DNA from: DASZZV01 sp035544835
GTDB lineage: Bacteria; Acidobacteriota; Thermoanaerobaculia; Gp7-AA8
Length of the DNA stretch: 15,600 nucleotides
Assembly (NCBI GenBank): GCA_035544835.1
Contig: DASZZV010000080.1
Coordinates: forward strand, 1 to 15,600
Reading direction: 5' to 3'
Position 1 is the first letter of the stretch; every line of letters begins with the position of its first letter. Positions 5,381-12,900 of this stretch are shown piece by piece. A program made the position numbers and the translations under genes. The notes below the pieces were generated by a model that saw only the letters and a list, made by a program, of their open reading frames with translations, did not search any database and was not told where the DNA came from.

Positions 5381-5924
5381 CAGCTTCCGAAAATACCTCG
5401 GCCGTGAAGCCCTCGATCTTGCAGTTGCCGCTGCGCCAGCTGTCTTCCGGAAGTCCCGCTTTCTGGCAGGTCTGTCCTAGAAACTTCTCACGGTCCCAGC
5501 CATGTTCTTTAGCGACCTGCGGTAAGAGCAGCCCCTTTTTGCCGTCGCAGCTGATCACCAGTCCATGGCGTCCGACTTCGATCGTAGAAGGATCCTTGAC
5601 CTCGGTCACCGGGCCCATGACAGAGATCTCGATTTCGGTCTGTTCTATCTCGGATAAGGTGATCGGTGGGAATCTTGGATCGCGGAAAGCGGCATTGACA
5701 GCGCTTTCGGCGACGGCCTGAAACAATGGCGCGTCGGGAAAAACCGAGCCGATGCATCCTCGCAGCTCTCCGCCGTGAGTCAGCGTCACGAAGGCGCCGG
5801 CAGGCTGCCGCAAGCGCTCCGTGAGCTCCATGGCTGTATCGACCGTGTGAGTGCGCGCCAGGAGCGCATCCAGAATCGCCTGCCTGGCGATTGCGAGCAG
5901 AATTCGTCTCTCATCAAGTTGCAC
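5352..5924 (-). CDS. amrA: AMMECR1-domain protein (AmmeMemoRadiSam system protein A type)
   Basis: This encodes a 190-residue single-domain AMMECR1 protein. The diagnostic LRGCIGS motif is at 54-60, followed by NAAFRDPRFPP (77-87), EIEISVMGP (97-105), and the conserved GLLLPQVAKEHGWDREKFL (131-149) with C153 in QTCQKAGL. The family is found in all three domains. In many prokaryotes it occurs with a MEMO1-like protein and a radical SAM enzyme; neither is in this window. The biochemical role is unclear, with redox or RNA-linked functions proposed. The start codon is GTG, supported by GAGGTGA seven bases upstream; there is no better ATG. It stands alone, bounded by heptad hairpin C upstream and an inverted repeat over its stop codon. 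Confidence 0.93.
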   Translation of the reverse strand: MQLDERRILLAIARQAILDALLARTHTVDTAMELTERLRQPAGAFVTLTHGGELRGCIGSVFPDAPLFQAVAESAVNAAFRDPRFPPITLSEIEQTEIEISVMGPVTEVKDPSTIEVGRHGLVISCDGKKGLLLPQVAKEHGWDREKFLGQTCQKAGLPEDSWRSGNCKIEGFTAEVFSEADSGQSLSGV

Positions 5925-5969
5925 GACGTCACCTCAGCGGAATGGCGCTGAAAGAAGCGTGCCGGATCG

Positions 5970-6061
5970 GAAGGCTGAAGGCAGAAAGCAGAAGGCAGAG
6001 GTAAGAGATCAGGAGTTATCTACTCTTTGTTTTTCACTTCTGCTTTCAGCTTTCTGCCTTC
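5970..6061. repeat. Heptad-repeat hairpin C (AAGGCAG units)
   Basis: The left arm (5970-5994) is AAGGCTG, AAGGCAG, AAAGCAG, AAG. The right arm (6037-6061) is the inverted counterpart with three mismatches in 25 pairs. The loop (5995-6036, 42 bases) contains AGAGGTAAGAG and TACTCTTTG. The right arm overlaps the 3' end of the LAB_N gene, and the element separates the six-gene operon from the AMMECR1 gene. There is no clear T-run terminator. Confidence 0.85.
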
Positions 6062-6322
6062 TGTTCGGATCAACATCAGATTCCTGACGTAAACGATCAG
6101 TCCGACCGACTGCCCGAGGAAGAAAACGGGATCCCGCTTGTGCCAGGCGTAGACCGAGAGAATGAGTCCGCCGCCCAGCGAGAAGTACCAGAAGTAGACC
6201 GGGATGACGCTGCGTCCGCTCTTTTCAGAGGTGATCCATTGAACGAGAAAACGCAGCGTGAAAAGGAGCTGGCCGGCGAATCCGAAGGCGACCCAGAGGT
6301 CCCAGTTCCACGCTCTGGTCAT
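6020..6322 (-). CDS. LAB_N-domain small membrane protein (lipid A biosynthesis N-terminal type)
   Basis: This encodes a 100-residue protein with three hydrophobic segments (about 8-29, 38-58 and 67-85). It matches the 'lipid A biosynthesis N-terminal domain' pattern: RFLVQWITSEKSGRSVIP (24-41), FWYFSLGGGLILSVYA (44-59) and RDPVFFLGQSVGLIVYVRN (63-81). These small proteins usually occur beside polyprenyl-phosphate glycosyltransferases and may act in sugar-lipid flipping or transfer. Exactly that neighbour is present: the GT2 gene ends 3 bases before this ATG, and its last codons contain the GGGAGGAG ribosome-binding site. Residues 88-100, plus the stop codon, are encoded by the right arm and loop of heptad hairpin C, so the tail is probably an acquired, non-conserved extension. 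Confidence 0.92.
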   Translation of the reverse strand: MTRAWNWDLWVAFGFAGQLLFTLRFLVQWITSEKSGRSVIPVYFWYFSLGGGLILSVYAWHKRDPVFFLGQSVGLIVYVRNLMLIRTEGRKLKAEVKNKE

Positions 6323-6325
6323 CGT

Positions 6326-7045
6326 CTACTCCTCCCGGGTCGTATAGCGGAAGGTCCGTTTGCCCATCCAGCGAACCGCGAAACAATCGGCAAGACCGCG
6401 GAAGGCGCGATTCATGGCGTTGTACTTCGAGACGCCGAACTGACGGGGACGATGATTGACCGGCATCTCGATGACACGATAGCCGTTCATGCGCACCAGC
6501 GTCGGTAGAAAGCGATGCATCCCGGTGAAGAGCTTCACGCCGTCGATGCACTCGCGCTTGAGGAGCTTCAAGGAGCAGCCGGTGTCAGTGACCTGATCGT
6601 TTGTGATCCAGTTCCTTACGCCGTTGCCTATCTTCGATTGGATTCTCTTTGACAGCGTGTCCTGTCTTTTCACGCGGACGCCGATCACCATGTCGGCCTT
6701 CTCTGCCTCCAGACGCTCGATCATCGGCGGGATGTCGGCGGGATCATTCTGCAGATCGGCGTCGAGGGAAACCACCAGCCGCCCTCTGGCCGCTCGCCAC
6801 GCGGCATCGAGTGCCGCGGTCTGTCCGGTATTTTTTTGGAGAACGATGATGCGCAGTCCGGGGTGATCGTACCTGCATTTCTTCAGTACGGCGACACTGT
6901 CATCGCTGCTGCCATCATCAGCGGCGACGATCTCGTACGTCAGCTTGGCCGGCGCCAGAGCATTTCGAATCTCCGCGAGTAGGATCGGGATGTTTTCCGC
7001 TTCGTTGTAAACCGGAAAGACCACCGAGAGATCGAGATCGCTCAT
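6326..7045 (-). CDS. Family 2 glycosyltransferase (polyprenyl-phosphate sugar transferase type)
   Basis: This encodes a 239-residue GT-A fold glycosyltransferase of the dolichyl-phosphate-mannose-synthase-like group. Visible motifs are VVFPVYNEAENI (8-19), ADDGSSDDS (42-50), DADLQNDP (95-102) with the metal-binding DxD, and the GVSKY acceptor-loop motif near the C-terminus. Such enzymes move a sugar from a nucleotide donor to undecaprenyl phosphate at the inner face of the membrane. It lacks the C-terminal transmembrane pair found in ArnC-like members, so it may rely on the LAB_N protein encoded 3 bases downstream. Its ATG overlaps the tatD stop by four bases (ATGA), with GAGG eight bases upstream, so translation is coupled. 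The donor sugar cannot be told from sequence. Confidence 0.94.
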   Translation of the reverse strand: MSDLDLSVVFPVYNEAENIPILLAEIRNALAPAKLTYEIVAADDGSSDDSVAVLKKCRYDHPGLRIIVLQKNTGQTAALDAAWRAARGRLVVSLDADLQNDPADIPPMIERLEAEKADMVIGVRVKRQDTLSKRIQSKIGNGVRNWITNDQVTDTGCSLKLLKRECIDGVKLFTGMHRFLPTLVRMNGYRVIEMPVNHRPRQFGVSKYNAMNRAFRGLADCFAVRWMGKRTFRYTTREE

Positions 7046-7812
7046 GCCGGCAACCTCACCGAAAAAGCGCTTTCAAAGTTTTCGGTGGTCTGCCGTGCAA
7101 CGTCTTCAATTGAGAGACCCCAGAGCCCTGCCAGCACTTCGGCGACTCTGCCGACGTAGGCGGGCTCGTTTTCCTTACCGCGATGAGGCACCGGCGCCAG
7201 GTACGGAGTGTCGGTCTCGATGAGTACTCTGTCGTGCGGGAGACGACGGGCCACCTCGCGCAGCTCGGCGGCGCTTTTGAACGTGACGATTCCGGAGAAG
7301 GAAATGAAGAAGCCGAGATCGATCAACCGCCTGGCCGTCTCGAAGGTATCGGTGAAGGAGTGCAGGATGCCTCGGCCTCCCCTGGCCTCTTCCGATTCGA
7401 GGATGGCGAGAAGATCGGTCGAGGACTCCCGGTTATGGACAATCACAGGAAGGTTCCGCTCCTTCGCGAGTTGAACCTGACGCATGAACGCGGAGCGCTG
7501 TACATCGGCGGGTGAGTAATTGTAGTGGTAGTCGAGACCGATCTCACCAATGGCGACAACGCGCGGCGCAACCGCCAGATCCTGAAGCTCGATCCAGGCC
7601 GCATCGTCGAGGCTACTGGCCTCGTGCGGATGAAAGCCTACCGCGCACCATACGTCAGCATGAGCGGCGGCGATGCCAATGCTGGCGCGAGAGTCATCGA
7701 GTTTTGTTCCGGGGACTACGAAGCCTCGCACACCGGCGGCCCTGGCGCGGTCGAGCGCGTCAGCGGCCTGGTCGTGCATCGCCAGATGACAGTGACTGTC
7801 GGTCAACCGCAT
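7042..7812 (-). CDS. tatD: TatD-family metal-dependent hydrolase
   Basis: This encodes a 256-residue TatD/YcfH TIM-barrel hydrolase. The metal ligands are all visible: H7 and H9 in TDSHCHL, E89 in AIGEIGLDY, H125 in VIVHNRE, H150 in GILHSFT and D200 in IETDTPYLAP. Family members are divalent-metal DNases/exonucleases acting on single-stranded or damaged DNA; YcfH-type paralogues are less well characterised. Length is typical (about 255-265). The ATG at 7812 begins 16 bases after the thiolase stop; the ribosome-binding site is poor, so coupling to the upstream gene is likely. It lies in the middle of the kinase-to-LAB_N operon, next to the GT2 gene. No functional link to its neighbours is evident. 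Confidence 0.95.
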   Translation of the reverse strand: MRLTDSHCHLAMHDQAADALDRARAAGVRGFVVPGTKLDDSRASIGIAAAHADVWCAVGFHPHEASSLDDAAWIELQDLAVAPRVVAIGEIGLDYHYNYSPADVQRSAFMRQVQLAKERNLPVIVHNRESSTDLLAILESEEARGGRGILHSFTDTFETARRLIDLGFFISFSGIVTFKSAAELREVARRLPHDRVLIETDTPYLAPVPHRGKENEPAYVGRVAEVLAGLWGLSIEDVARQTTENFESAFSVRLPA

Positions 7813-7828
7813 GTCGGCCCGCTGGTGA

Positions 7829-9019
7829 TCAGATGCGCTCCACGAGCAGGGACAATCCCATGCCGCCGGAAATGCAGAGGGTGGCGAGCCCGAGTTTCTT
7901 GTCGTGCGTGTGCAGCGCGTGGATCAGCGTCGTCAGAATCCTGGCTCCGGTGCAGCCGATGGGATGACCAAGCGAGATCGCTCCACCGTGGACGTTGACC
8001 CGATCGTGATCGAGATGCAGCTCTCGGTCGCAGGCAATTACCTGTGCTGCGAATGCTTCATTCAACTCGATCAGATCAATATCGCTCAAAGTCAGGCCGG
8101 TGTCCGCGAGCAGCTTACGTGTCGCAGGCACAGGGCCGATCCCCATCACGCGCGGGTCGACTCCGGCCTGGGCGTACCCGATGATCCGAGCCATCGGTTT
8201 CAATCCTGCGTCGCGCGCAGCCGCGCCACTGGCGACGAGCATGGCCGAGGCACCATCGGTCACGCCCGACGAATTGCCGGCATGGACTGTTCCCTGATCA
8301 CGGAAAACCGGAGGAAGCTTCCCCATTCCGGCCACCGTCGCATCAAAGCGTGGGTGCTCATCGTGCTCGAAAAGCACGGTGCCCTTTCTGCCTTCGATCA
8401 AGACCGGCGTGATCTCGTTTTTGAACCAGCCGCTCTCGGTCGCTTTCTTCGCCTTCTGCTGTGAGGCCACCGCAAACTCGTCCTGCTCGCTCCGGGTCAC
8501 CCCATACTGGTCGGCGAGCGTCTCGGCCGTCGATCCCATCAGCTCATCGGCGAGGGGACACATGAATCCGTCTCGATACATCCCGTCGACGACGTCGCCA
8601 TCGCCCATTCGATAGCCCCAGCGGAACCGCGTCAGCAGGTAAGGTGTATTCGACATCGACTCGGTACCACCAGCCAGAACGATTGCAGCCTGACCGAGCC
8701 TGATCTGATCGGCGGCGTTCATGACGGCGCGCAAACCCGATCCGCAGGCCTGATTGACCGTGTAGGCCGGCACGTCGTGCCCCAGCCCCGACTTGATCGC
8801 TACCTGCCGCGCGGGGTTAGGGCCCACGCCAGCCTGCCTGGCGTTCCCGAAGATGACCTCGTCGATTCGTGCGGGATCCACACCCGAACGCTCCAGGGTG
8901 GCGCGAGCGGCAACGGTTCCAAGCTGCGGCGCCGTCAGCGAGGCCAGAGCGCCACCGAACCTGCCAATGGGCGTGCGGACCGGCGCGGCTATGACAATCT
9001 CCCCTTCAATCCTGGGCAT
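7829..9019 (-). CDS. Acetyl-CoA acetyltransferase (thiolase)
   Basis: This encodes a 396-residue thiolase, full length for the family. The nucleophilic cysteine is C92 in NQACGSGL. The remaining active-site blocks are NEAFAAQ (320-326), H352 in GGAISLGHPIGCTGAR and C382 in CISGGMG. It interconverts two acetyl-CoA and acetoacetyl-CoA, either in biosynthesis (mevalonate, polyhydroxybutyrate) or in degradation. No partner reductase or CoA-transferase gene is near, so the direction is unknown. I prefer the ATG at 9019, with GGAG five bases upstream. A GTG at 9022 would sit too close to that site. The start overlaps the end of the peptidase gene by 14 bases, indicating a shared transcript. Confidence 0.96.
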   Translation of the reverse strand: MPRIEGEIVIAAPVRTPIGRFGGALASLTAPQLGTVAARATLERSGVDPARIDEVIFGNARQAGVGPNPARQVAIKSGLGHDVPAYTVNQACGSGLRAVMNAADQIRLGQAAIVLAGGTESMSNTPYLLTRFRWGYRMGDGDVVDGMYRDGFMCPLADELMGSTAETLADQYGVTRSEQDEFAVASQQKAKKATESGWFKNEITPVLIEGRKGTVLFEHDEHPRFDATVAGMGKLPPVFRDQGTVHAGNSSGVTDGASAMLVASGAAARDAGLKPMARIIGYAQAGVDPRVMGIGPVPATRKLLADTGLTLSDIDLIELNEAFAAQVIACDRELHLDHDRVNVHGGAISLGHPIGCTGARILTTLIHALHTHDKKLGLATLCISGGMGLSLLVERI

Positions 9020-10037
9020 CACTACTCCATGAACCTTTCACGATCGACTCGACCATCGACACATAGGCCGACACCGACTGCGTCAGCTCGATCTTCGAGA
9101 TTTTCTCTCCTGCCGTATGTGCGTCGAGGATCGATCCCGGTCCGTACAGGATCGGACGACCGAAGGCCGGTAGATGTGGCACGTCTGTATTGAAGCCGAC
9201 AACGACCGCTTCTTCTTCCCGCGGCGCGAACATGTATGTCGGATTGTTGCCGTGATGTCGCACGATTTCACCGTCCAGCGGCTCGACGATTCCGCGCAGC
9301 CGCTCCAGCGCCGACTCCGGCGACTCGACGATGCGAAAGATCATCTCGGCCTCAGCCCAGGCAGGAATGACATTCGGTTTCTCGCCACCACGGACGACCC
9401 CGACGTTCGGCGTACCGGATCCGAGCAGGGCATCACTTCCCCACTGGGCTTCGTAGATCCGGTCGATTGCCGAGGCCATTTTTCGGATCGCCGAATCGCC
9501 GCGGTCGGGGTAGGCAGAGTGGGCGGCGATTCCGCGGAAGCGAACCACAGCCGTGAGAGCACCCTTGGAGGCGCGAACGAAACGCGACTCCGTCGGCTCG
9601 CCGACGATGATGTGCGTGCCGGCTGAACCGCTCAGATCGATGTTCGCTCTCTTCGCTCCGATCGAGTCGGTCTCTTCTCCAACCACGAGCAGATACCCGA
9701 AGGCCCTCATCCCCCGTTCGAGCAATCGCTCACCGGCGACGATCATGGCGGCGATGATCCCTTTCGCGTCACAGGCTCCCCGCCCGTAGACGAAGTCGGC
9801 GTCTTCTGACGAAGGGATGAAAGGGGGAACCGTATCGATATGCGAGCAGAAGAAGGCGGCAGCTGGAGTCTCTGTCTCGACGAGGAGATTGAAGCGTCCG
9901 GCCTCGACCTCGTGACGCCGGACCTGGAAGCCGTGATCCCGGAAGAGCCGCACCAGACATTCGCCTACAGCCCCCTCCTCGCCCGTAAGGGAAGGTATGT
10001 CTATGAGTTGCCGGGCAAGGGAGATGGGGTCGCTCAT
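9006..10037 (-). CDS. M20-family metallopeptidase/deacylase
   Basis: This encodes a 343-residue M20 (ArgE/DapE/carboxypeptidase) enzyme. Metal ligands are seen at H66 in CSHIDTVPPF, D90 in GRGACDAKG, E147 in VGEPTE and H307 in LDAHTAGEK, with the catalytic pair E121/E122 in VGEETD. The lid domain lies about 165-280. Such two-zinc enzymes hydrolyse N-acyl amino acids or C-terminal dipeptides. The substrate is unclear; the LysK/ArgE/DapE branch is plausible. The start is uncertain: ATG at 10037 begins a family-like SDPISLARQLIDIPSLTGEE stretch, but ATG at 10049 and a TTG overlapping the kinase stop at 10076 are alternatives, and none has a good ribosome-binding site. It is second in the kinase operon and overlaps the thiolase gene. 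Confidence 0.9.
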   Translation of the reverse strand: MSDPISLARQLIDIPSLTGEEGAVGECLVRLFRDHGFQVRRHEVEAGRFNLLVETETPAAAFFCSHIDTVPPFIPSSEDADFVYGRGACDAKGIIAAMIVAGERLLERGMRAFGYLLVVGEETDSIGAKRANIDLSGSAGTHIIVGEPTESRFVRASKGALTAVVRFRGIAAHSAYPDRGDSAIRKMASAIDRIYEAQWGSDALLGSGTPNVGVVRGGEKPNVIPAWAEAEMIFRIVESPESALERLRGIVEPLDGEIVRHHGNNPTYMFAPREEEAVVVGFNTDVPHLPAFGRPILYGPGSILDAHTAGEKISKIELTQSVSAYVSMVESIVKGSWSSDAQD

Positions 10038-10072
10038 CGAACGGCGCATTGTGTCCGAGAACGAGGCGGTGA

Positions 10073-11764
10073 TCAATCGCGGCGGCCGCGGCGGCGCCAG
10101 CCCTGAGGCCGCTGAGTGCCGGGCGAACGCTCAGCTTCGCGGAGTCCCCTGACATACGGTTTGATCTCTTCGTCGCCAGGGTGCGCCGCCTCGAACTGCT
10201 CAACAAGTTGACGTGTTCGCTCGAGGTCGCCGTTGCTCGCGGCCAGACCGATCTCGGCCAGTTCCCGCTCTTTCAAGGCAAGGTCATCGCTGTTTCGAAG
10301 TGCCTCGGAGTAGGCGCGCTTCGCTTCGACGCGATCTCCGTGGCGGAGTGAAAGCTGTCCGAGCTTGAACCAGGCGCGGGCGAGATCGGGATCCTCCTTC
10401 ACCGCCGCTGCAAAGGCCGCCGCCGCCGGAAGGGGACGATGCTCCCGTAGCGCAGCCATCCCCTCTTCATACCGCGCCAGCGCTTCGGCATGAGCATCGC
10501 GCCGAGGCTGCTTCGGCGGCGTGACAGGCGTTTTTGGCGGAATCACCGACGGAGCCACCATCGATGCCGCGGCTGGTGCAGGAGGAGTCGGGACTGGCCG
10601 CTCTGCCGATCCTGACGTCGTCGAGACGGCTGGTGGAGCAACATCGACCACCGTGCCTGGAGCCAAAGCCGTAGATGACGTCGCGACCGTCGGCGTCGAC
10701 GGTGCGACGACGGCTCTCTCAACCGCTGACGGCGAGCGCTGATTCTGGTAAATCGAGGCAATCCCGACGCCGGCCAGCACTGCCACCGGAATGGCCAGCC
10801 ACAACAAGGTATTTCGCGATTTCGCCGGAGCTCGTGGCGTCGTGATCTCCGTGAGCAGATCACTGGTTCGCGCAGTCGGCAGATTAGAAAGCTCGGCCAT
10901 CGGTTTTCGAACGGTCGCAACCGTTGGCTGCAGCTGTTCGAGCTCCTGCGAGAGCAGCCGCGCCGAACCGTACCGATCGTCACGATTCTTGGCCATACAC
11001 TTGCGAATGACTCCCGCAACCGCCGGGGAGACCGTCGGAATCAGCGTGACGATGTCTCGAGGGCTGTCTCGAATGATCTGAGTCAGGGTGTCCGTAACCG
11101 TCTCCCCGGCGAACGGCAGCAGGCCGGTGAGACATTGGTACATGACGACGCCGAGCGAGAAAATGTCGCTTCGCCCATCGAGCGGTCTCCCGAGCGCCTG
11201 CTCCGGCGACATGTACTGAATCGTCCCCAGGATGATTCCGGCCTCGGTGACGATCCCGGTGGGATTGGCGACCGCCGCCGCACCTTGAAATCCGGATTGC
11301 TTGGCGATTCCGAAATCCAGAACCTTCACTCGATCGTTGTTCACGACGATGTTGTCCGGCTTGATGTCGCGGTGCACGATGCTCTTTGAGTGTGCTTCCT
11401 CGAGGGCATCGGCAACCTGCCGAGCGATTAGGACGACTTCGGACTCGGTCAGGGTTCCCTGGTGCAGCATCGCGCCGAGCGAAATACCCTGCACGAACTC
11501 CATGACGATGAAAGAGCGTTCGCCATCCTCTTCGATGGAGTGAATCGTGGCGATGTTCGGATGATAAAGTTGGGCGGCAGTTCGAGCTTCTCGCACCAGG
11601 CGCGCTTTCGACTCGGCATTGTCGGAGACAGCATGCGGAAGAATCTTGATGGCCACGAGACGGCGCAGCCGCGGGTCTTCCGCTTTCCACACTTCGCCCA
11701 TGCCGCCCGCGCCGATCTTCTCGATCAGACGGTAAGGACCGAGTGCCGCGTTCTCTACTTGCAC
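10073..11764 (-). CDS. Transmembrane Ser/Thr protein kinase with C-terminal TPR region
   Basis: This encodes a 563-residue Hanks-type kinase. The catalytic domain spans about 11-275: glycine loop IGAGGMGEV (17-25), K40 in VAIK, E59, HRDIKPDN (131-138), DFG (150-152), a Thr-bearing activation loop and GTIQYMSPEQ (180-189). A juxtamembrane linker precedes one membrane segment (about 319-338). Outside is a Pro/Thr/Ala-rich stretch (about 345-420), then two or so TPR-like helix pairs (about 430-530) and an Arg-rich tail. This fits a receptor-like kinase sensing through an extracytoplasmic TPR domain. The start is GTG with almost no leader. It heads the minus-strand operon and is divergent from the VWA operon, about 70 bases away. 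Confidence 0.94.
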   Translation of the reverse strand: MQVENAALGPYRLIEKIGAGGMGEVWKAEDPRLRRLVAIKILPHAVSDNAESKARLVREARTAAQLYHPNIATIHSIEEDGERSFIVMEFVQGISLGAMLHQGTLTESEVVLIARQVADALEEAHSKSIVHRDIKPDNIVVNNDRVKVLDFGIAKQSGFQGAAAVANPTGIVTEAGIILGTIQYMSPEQALGRPLDGRSDIFSLGVVMYQCLTGLLPFAGETVTDTLTQIIRDSPRDIVTLIPTVSPAVAGVIRKCMAKNRDDRYGSARLLSQELEQLQPTVATVRKPMAELSNLPTARTSDLLTEITTPRAPAKSRNTLLWLAIPVAVLAGVGIASIYQNQRSPSAVERAVVAPSTPTVATSSTALAPGTVVDVAPPAVSTTSGSAERPVPTPPAPAAASMVAPSVIPPKTPVTPPKQPRRDAHAEALARYEEGMAALREHRPLPAAAAFAAAVKEDPDLARAWFKLGQLSLRHGDRVEAKRAYSEALRNSDDLALKERELAEIGLAASNGDLERTRQLVEQFEAAHPGDEEIKPYVRGLREAERSPGTQRPQGWRRRGRRD

Positions 11765-11835
11765 CGGTACATTCTACGGGGATCGATCTGACGGGATCGA
11801 AATATGTTATTTGGTGGCCCGTGTTTCTCGGACTG
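11765..11835. promoter_or_regulatory. Divergent control region between kinase and VWA operons
   Basis: This 71-base gap must hold the promoters of both operons. On the minus strand TAGAAT (11776-11771) ends six bases before the kinase GTG, so transcription would begin at or next to the start codon (leaderless). Its -35 is not recognisable. On the plus strand TATGTT (11803-11808) is the best -10 for the VWA operon, again without a clear -35. The short AT-rich stretch AAATATGTTATTT (11800-11812) stands out from the GC-rich surroundings. Confidence 0.4.
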
Positions 11836-12900
11836 ATGCACAACGGAGTGGCAGCGTTTTTCCTCCTGATCGAATTGGCCGCCGCAACGGTTCGCGGAGG
11901 CGTACAGATCGTTGTCCCCCCTGCCGGCAGTCAGGTCATCGGAAAGGGCTATGTCGAGGTTTCGGCAGACGCCGCCGATGTCGATCGAGTCGAGGTCTAC
12001 ATCGACGACGTGCTGGCCGGCGTCGCTCGACACGCGCCGTGGAGGGTGCCGGCAGATTTCGGCGAGTCGATCTCCCCGCACCGCATCGAGGCGCGGCTGT
12101 ATTCGAATCACTATGCGACTCGGGAATCGACCTTCATGACGACAGCCGGCATGTCGGCCTCGCAAATGGTCAACGTCGATCTCGTCGAAGTACCTCTCAG
12201 GATCCGAGGCAATGGGAGGAGGCTCTCGCCGGGCGACCTGCTCATCCGTGAGAACGGAGCTCCGCAGAAGATCCTGGAGCTGAAGCCGAGTCGTTCCCCG
12301 GCCCGCTTCACTTTCGTAATCGATCATTCCCTAAGCATGGGCCGAGGCAAACTGACGGCTGCGATTGCGGCGGCACGAAGAGCCCTCGATTCACTCCGTC
12401 CCGGAGATACTGCCGGATTGATTCTTTTCAATCATCGCGTCGAGCCGTCGCAGCGCTTTACGCCTTCGCTGCAAACGATAGAAATCATCCCCTCGGGAGG
12501 TACATCCCTCCGGGACGCCGTAGCCGCGGCTCCGCTCAACGAACGGGGAGTCATCATCGTGATCTCCGACGGCGGCGATCGGAACAGCCTGCTCTCCGAA
12601 GAGCGCGCACTTCGGATCGTCAGCAGGTCGAACGTCACTCTCTACGCGCTGACTCTGGGCCGAGGAACCGGCTCTCATTTTCTCGAGACAGCTGCTGCCA
12701 GGAGCGGCGGGGCCTGCCTCGCCAGCGATCGAGATCATCTGACCCGCGATCTGCAGCGATTGATGAACGACATCAACAGTTCCTATGTCGCCGAGTATCA
12801 GAGCGCGGGCACGAAGAGCGGATGGCGCTCGGTCGAGGTAGAGGCTCGAGAAAAAGGGATCGCCGTTCTCTCCTCCCGCAAAGGGTATTACGCCGAATGA
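11836..12900 (+). CDS. Secreted VWFA-related domain protein
   Basis: This encodes a 354-residue exported protein. The hydrophobic N-terminus (VAAFFLLIELAAA, residues 5-17) is a signal peptide or anchor. Next is an Ig-like domain (about 22-105), then the lead-in typical of acidobacterial VWFA-related proteins (about 113-155: PLRIRGNGRRLSPGDLLIRE and so on). The VWA domain (about 157-320) has an intact MIDAS: D163, S165 and S167 in DHSLS, T223 in SGGTS and D245 in ISDGGD. It should bind a divalent metal and a protein ligand. The ATG at 11836 lacks a clear ribosome-binding site; a GTG at 11821 is possible. The open frame runs back to 11743 but overlaps the kinase gene. Its stop overlaps the next start (ATGA). 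Confidence 0.88.
   Translation: MHNGVAAFFLLIELAAATVRGGVQIVVPPAGSQVIGKGYVEVSADAADVDRVEVYIDDVLAGVARHAPWRVPADFGESISPHRIEARLYSNHYATRESTFMTTAGMSASQMVNVDLVEVPLRIRGNGRRLSPGDLLIRENGAPQKILELKPSRSPARFTFVIDHSLSMGRGKLTAAIAAARRALDSLRPGDTAGLILFNHRVEPSQRFTPSLQTIEIIPSGGTSLRDAVAAAPLNERGVIIVISDGGDRNSLLSEERALRIVSRSNVTLYALTLGRGTGSHFLETAAARSGGACLASDRDHLTRDLQRLMNDINSSYVAEYQSAGTKSGWRSVEVEAREKGIAVLSSRKGYYAE

Noticed and set aside
10980..11843. Minus-strand open frame of 287 codons overlapping the kinase gene
   Set aside because: It is in another frame over a textbook kinase domain and gives an Arg/Ser/His-rich product typical of shadow frames in GC-rich DNA.
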